A program made the translations under genes and the position numbers. DNA of 64,000 nucleotides from HyVt-105 sp049975425. GTDB taxonomy: Bacteria > Bacteroidota > Bacteroidia > Bacteroidales > VadinHA17. The DNA is taken from positions 1 through 64,000 of the forward strand of contig JBNGDI010000017.1 of NCBI GenBank assembly GCA_049975425.1. Direction: 5' to 3'. This document shows positions 62,371 to 64,000 of this stretch, one piece after another (within the stretch, counting starts at the first letter, position 1; each line of letters starts with the position of its first letter). Below the pieces are notes generated by a model, which saw only the letters and a list, made by a program, of their open reading frames with translations, was not told where the DNA came from and ran no database searches.

Positions 62371-63158
62371 TGCAAAGGATCTGGAAAAAAATACGGTACT
62401 GGATATTCTGGCTGGGCCTCCTGGCATACTCCCTGCTGGTGATGTCTGCCGTATCGGCCTATGAAAGGAAAATCCCCTGCCAGGTATTGCGGGTTATTGT
62501 GAAAGACAGTGTTGAGCTACGCTTTGTGGAACGCAGGGAGGTCGGTAAAAAGTTGCTGAACGAACAAACCGGTCTGCTTGGTGCTTCTCTCAGCCTGATC
62601 AATACCCATGAAATTGAAAAAGGAGTGGAAATGCATCCTTTTGTCAGAAAGGCAGAAGCCTATACCACTTCCGAGGGAGTGCTCAGGGTTGAGATTACCC
62701 AGCGTAAACCGGTACTTCGTCTGATTTATCCTTCCCAGAGGAGTATGTATCTTGACCGGGAAGGTTTCCTGGTGCCCTGCGCAGATATAAAACCTGCCCA
62801 TACACTGGTCTGCAACGGTCATCTGCCCGACCCCGGTACGGTCCGTTCGGCCACTCAGATTGATTCGCTGAAGAACGCTTCCTGGTACCGCCAGTTGTAT
62901 GATATGGCTTTGTTCATCGCCGAAAATGAATTCTGGAGCGCCCAGTTTGAACAGGTGTATGTCAGGCCTGACCTGGAAGTGGAACTTGTACCGCGGGTCG
63001 GGGCCCACATGATTATGCTGGGATCACTGGAAAACTACCGCGGCAAGCTGCACAAACTGATGGTGCTTTACAGGGAAGGCCTCAGCCGTGTGGGCTGGAA
63101 TCAATATGAATGGATCAATTTGAATTATAAAGATCAGGTAATCTGCACAAAAAAATAA
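62367..63158 (+). CDS. ftsQ: FtsQ-like cell-division protein
   Basis: The 263-residue protein has a short basic N-terminus, one membrane helix (about 11-30) and a periplasmic part with a POTRA-like start (NTHEIEKGVEMHPFVRKAEAY) and a later VYVRPDLEVELVPRVG. FtsQ links early and late division proteins. Sequence identity is low; position before ftsA and topology support the call. Confidence 0.88.
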   Translation: MMQRIWKKIRYWIFWLGLLAYSLLVMSAVSAYERKIPCQVLRVIVKDSVELRFVERREVGKKLLNEQTGLLGASLSLINTHEIEKGVEMHPFVRKAEAYTTSEGVLRVEITQRKPVLRLIYPSQRSMYLDREGFLVPCADIKPAHTLVCNGHLPDPGTVRSATQIDSLKNASWYRQLYDMALFIAENEFWSAQFEQVYVRPDLEVELVPRVGAHMIMLGSLENYRGKLHKLMVLYREGLSRVGWNQYEWINLNYKDQVICTKK

Positions 63159-63162
63159 TATT

Positions 63163-64000
63163 ATGAGCAACAGAAAAAACGACTATGTAGCCGCCATTGA
63201 CATTGGCACGACAAAAATTGTTGCCATTGTCGGGAGGAAAAACGAACAGGGGAAACTCGATGTGCTGGGTATGGCCAAAACACCCTCGAAAGGAGTAAAA
63301 AGGGGAGTGGTCCTCAATATCGAGGAAACCGTACATGCCATCCGTACGGTGGTGGAAGAAGCCCAGGCCAAATCGGGCGTCAAATTCGGGAATGTTTTTG
63401 TGGGAATTGCCGGACAGCACATCCGCAGTGTACGCAACCGGGGATATATCAACCGTGATCCCGACCAGGAAGAGATCAGCCGCGAGGATATCATAGCCCT
63501 GATTGATGACATGCGGAAAATCCATGTGGATGTGGGTGAGGAGATTATCCATGTACTTCCCCAGGATTTCATTGTGGATAATGAAACCGGAGTGAAAAAT
63601 CCTGTGGGGATGTCGGGCCACAGGCTGGAAGGAAATTTTCATATTGTGATCGGACAAACCGCTTCCGCCAGGAATATTGAGAAGTGCGTGCGAAAGGTGG
63701 GCCTGAATATTCACCAACTGGTTCTGGAGCCTCTGGCCTCTGCCGAGGCGGTATTGACCGATGACGAGAAAGAAGCCGGTGTGGCTCTGGTGGATATCGG
63801 AGGTGGAACGACCGATATCGCCGTGTATTATGACAATGTGATCAGGCATACGGCCGTAATCCCCTTTGGTGGAAATGTAGTGACAAACGATATCAAGGAG
63901 GGCTGTTCCATCCTGTTGCGTCAGGCAGAATCCCTGAAAATGCAGTTCGGATCGGCCCTGGGCGATATTGCCCAGGATGACAAGGTTGTCACCATCCCGG
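63163..64000 (+). CDS. ftsA: Cell-division protein FtsA (N-terminal part, cut by window edge)
   Basis: FtsA tethers FtsZ to the membrane. The 279 visible codons hold the actin-fold phosphate motif AAIDIGTTKIVA, the 1C domain region and the second phosphate motif VDIGGGTTDIAVY. The start follows ftsQ by 4 bases. The C-terminal amphipathic helix lies outside the window; ftsZ is expected next. Confidence 0.95.
   Translation, partial: MSNRKNDYVAAIDIGTTKIVAIVGRKNEQGKLDVLGMAKTPSKGVKRGVVLNIEETVHAIRTVVEEAQAKSGVKFGNVFVGIAGQHIRSVRNRGYINRDPDQEEISREDIIALIDDMRKIHVDVGEEIIHVLPQDFIVDNETGVKNPVGMSGHRLEGNFHIVIGQTASARNIEKCVRKVGLNIHQLVLEPLASAEAVLTDDEKEAGVALVDIGGGTTDIAVYYDNVIRHTAVIPFGGNVVTNDIKEGCSILLRQAESLKMQFGSALGDIAQDDKVVTIP

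Noticed and set aside
63115..63849. Minus-strand open frame opposite ftsA
   Set aside because: It is antisense to ftsA; the plus-strand protein is unmistakable.

Overview
The window is a dense stretch of bacterial chromosome from a member of the Bacteroidota, probably Bacteroidales/Marinilabiliales-like; no species is claimed. The evidence is the repeated TAnnTTTG -7 promoter box, an RprX/RprY two-component pair, an IPExxxVDY-family protein, a type IX secretion sorting domain, a glycine-lipid GlsA/GlsB pair, paired PurF-like proteins, and a dcw cluster of the order mraZ-rsmH-ftsL-ftsI-murE-mraY-murD-ftsW-murG-murC-ftsQ-ftsA. Base composition looks even (near 50% GC by eye). I see no insertion sequence, prophage, CRISPR array or rRNA. 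No gene-free stretch exceeds about 300 bases; the longest is the 272-base secG-groES gap.

Layout. 1-2654: a metallo-beta-lactamase-fold gene cut by the window edge, a B12-binding MerR regulator with the CarH photoreceptor signature, and a divergent DNA photolyase. 2671-7028: kdsB, then a sigma-54 activator leading into lptE, an acidic TPR-like protein and secG. 7301-11159: groES-groEL and lepA. 11156-16918: a lipoprotein, lysC-lysA (meso-DAP/lysine) and rprX-rprY, with phased repeats and a possible small RNA upstream of rprX. 16917-24370: the acpP-fabF-rnc-IPExxxVDY cluster, purN, and leuS followed by an M23 lipoprotein. 24546-27810: tRNA-Arg, an almost cargo-less T9SS protein, an ExbB/ExbD proton-channel cluster and tRNA-Ser. 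27878-37244: asparaginase and TatD, two unlike glutamate dehydrogenases flanking dprA, proline dehydrogenase and tadA. 37295-48627: aspS, a STAS protein, an outer-membrane barrel, yebC, glpK, a universal stress protein with a SPOR protein, and two PurF-like genes. 48621-50500: glycine-lipid acyltransferases. 50640-64000: the dcw cell-wall and division cluster behind an MraZ box, ending inside ftsA.

How the genes work together. Lysine/DAP synthesis (lysC, lysA) feeds the DAP-type MurE, whose DNPR motif is visible. The dcw genes make lipid II (murE, mraY, murD, murG, murC) and run septation (ftsL, ftsI, ftsW, ftsQ, ftsA). KdsB, LptE, fatty-acid synthesis and glycine lipids supply the envelope. 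Asparaginase, two glutamate dehydrogenases and proline dehydrogenase suggest active amino-acid catabolism and nitrogen balancing. The observations most worth following are the CarH-like photoreceptor beside a photolyase, the PurF pair in which one member lacks the catalytic cysteine, the two cofactor types of glutamate dehydrogenase, and the rprX upstream region. None of these amounts to a demonstrated new system.
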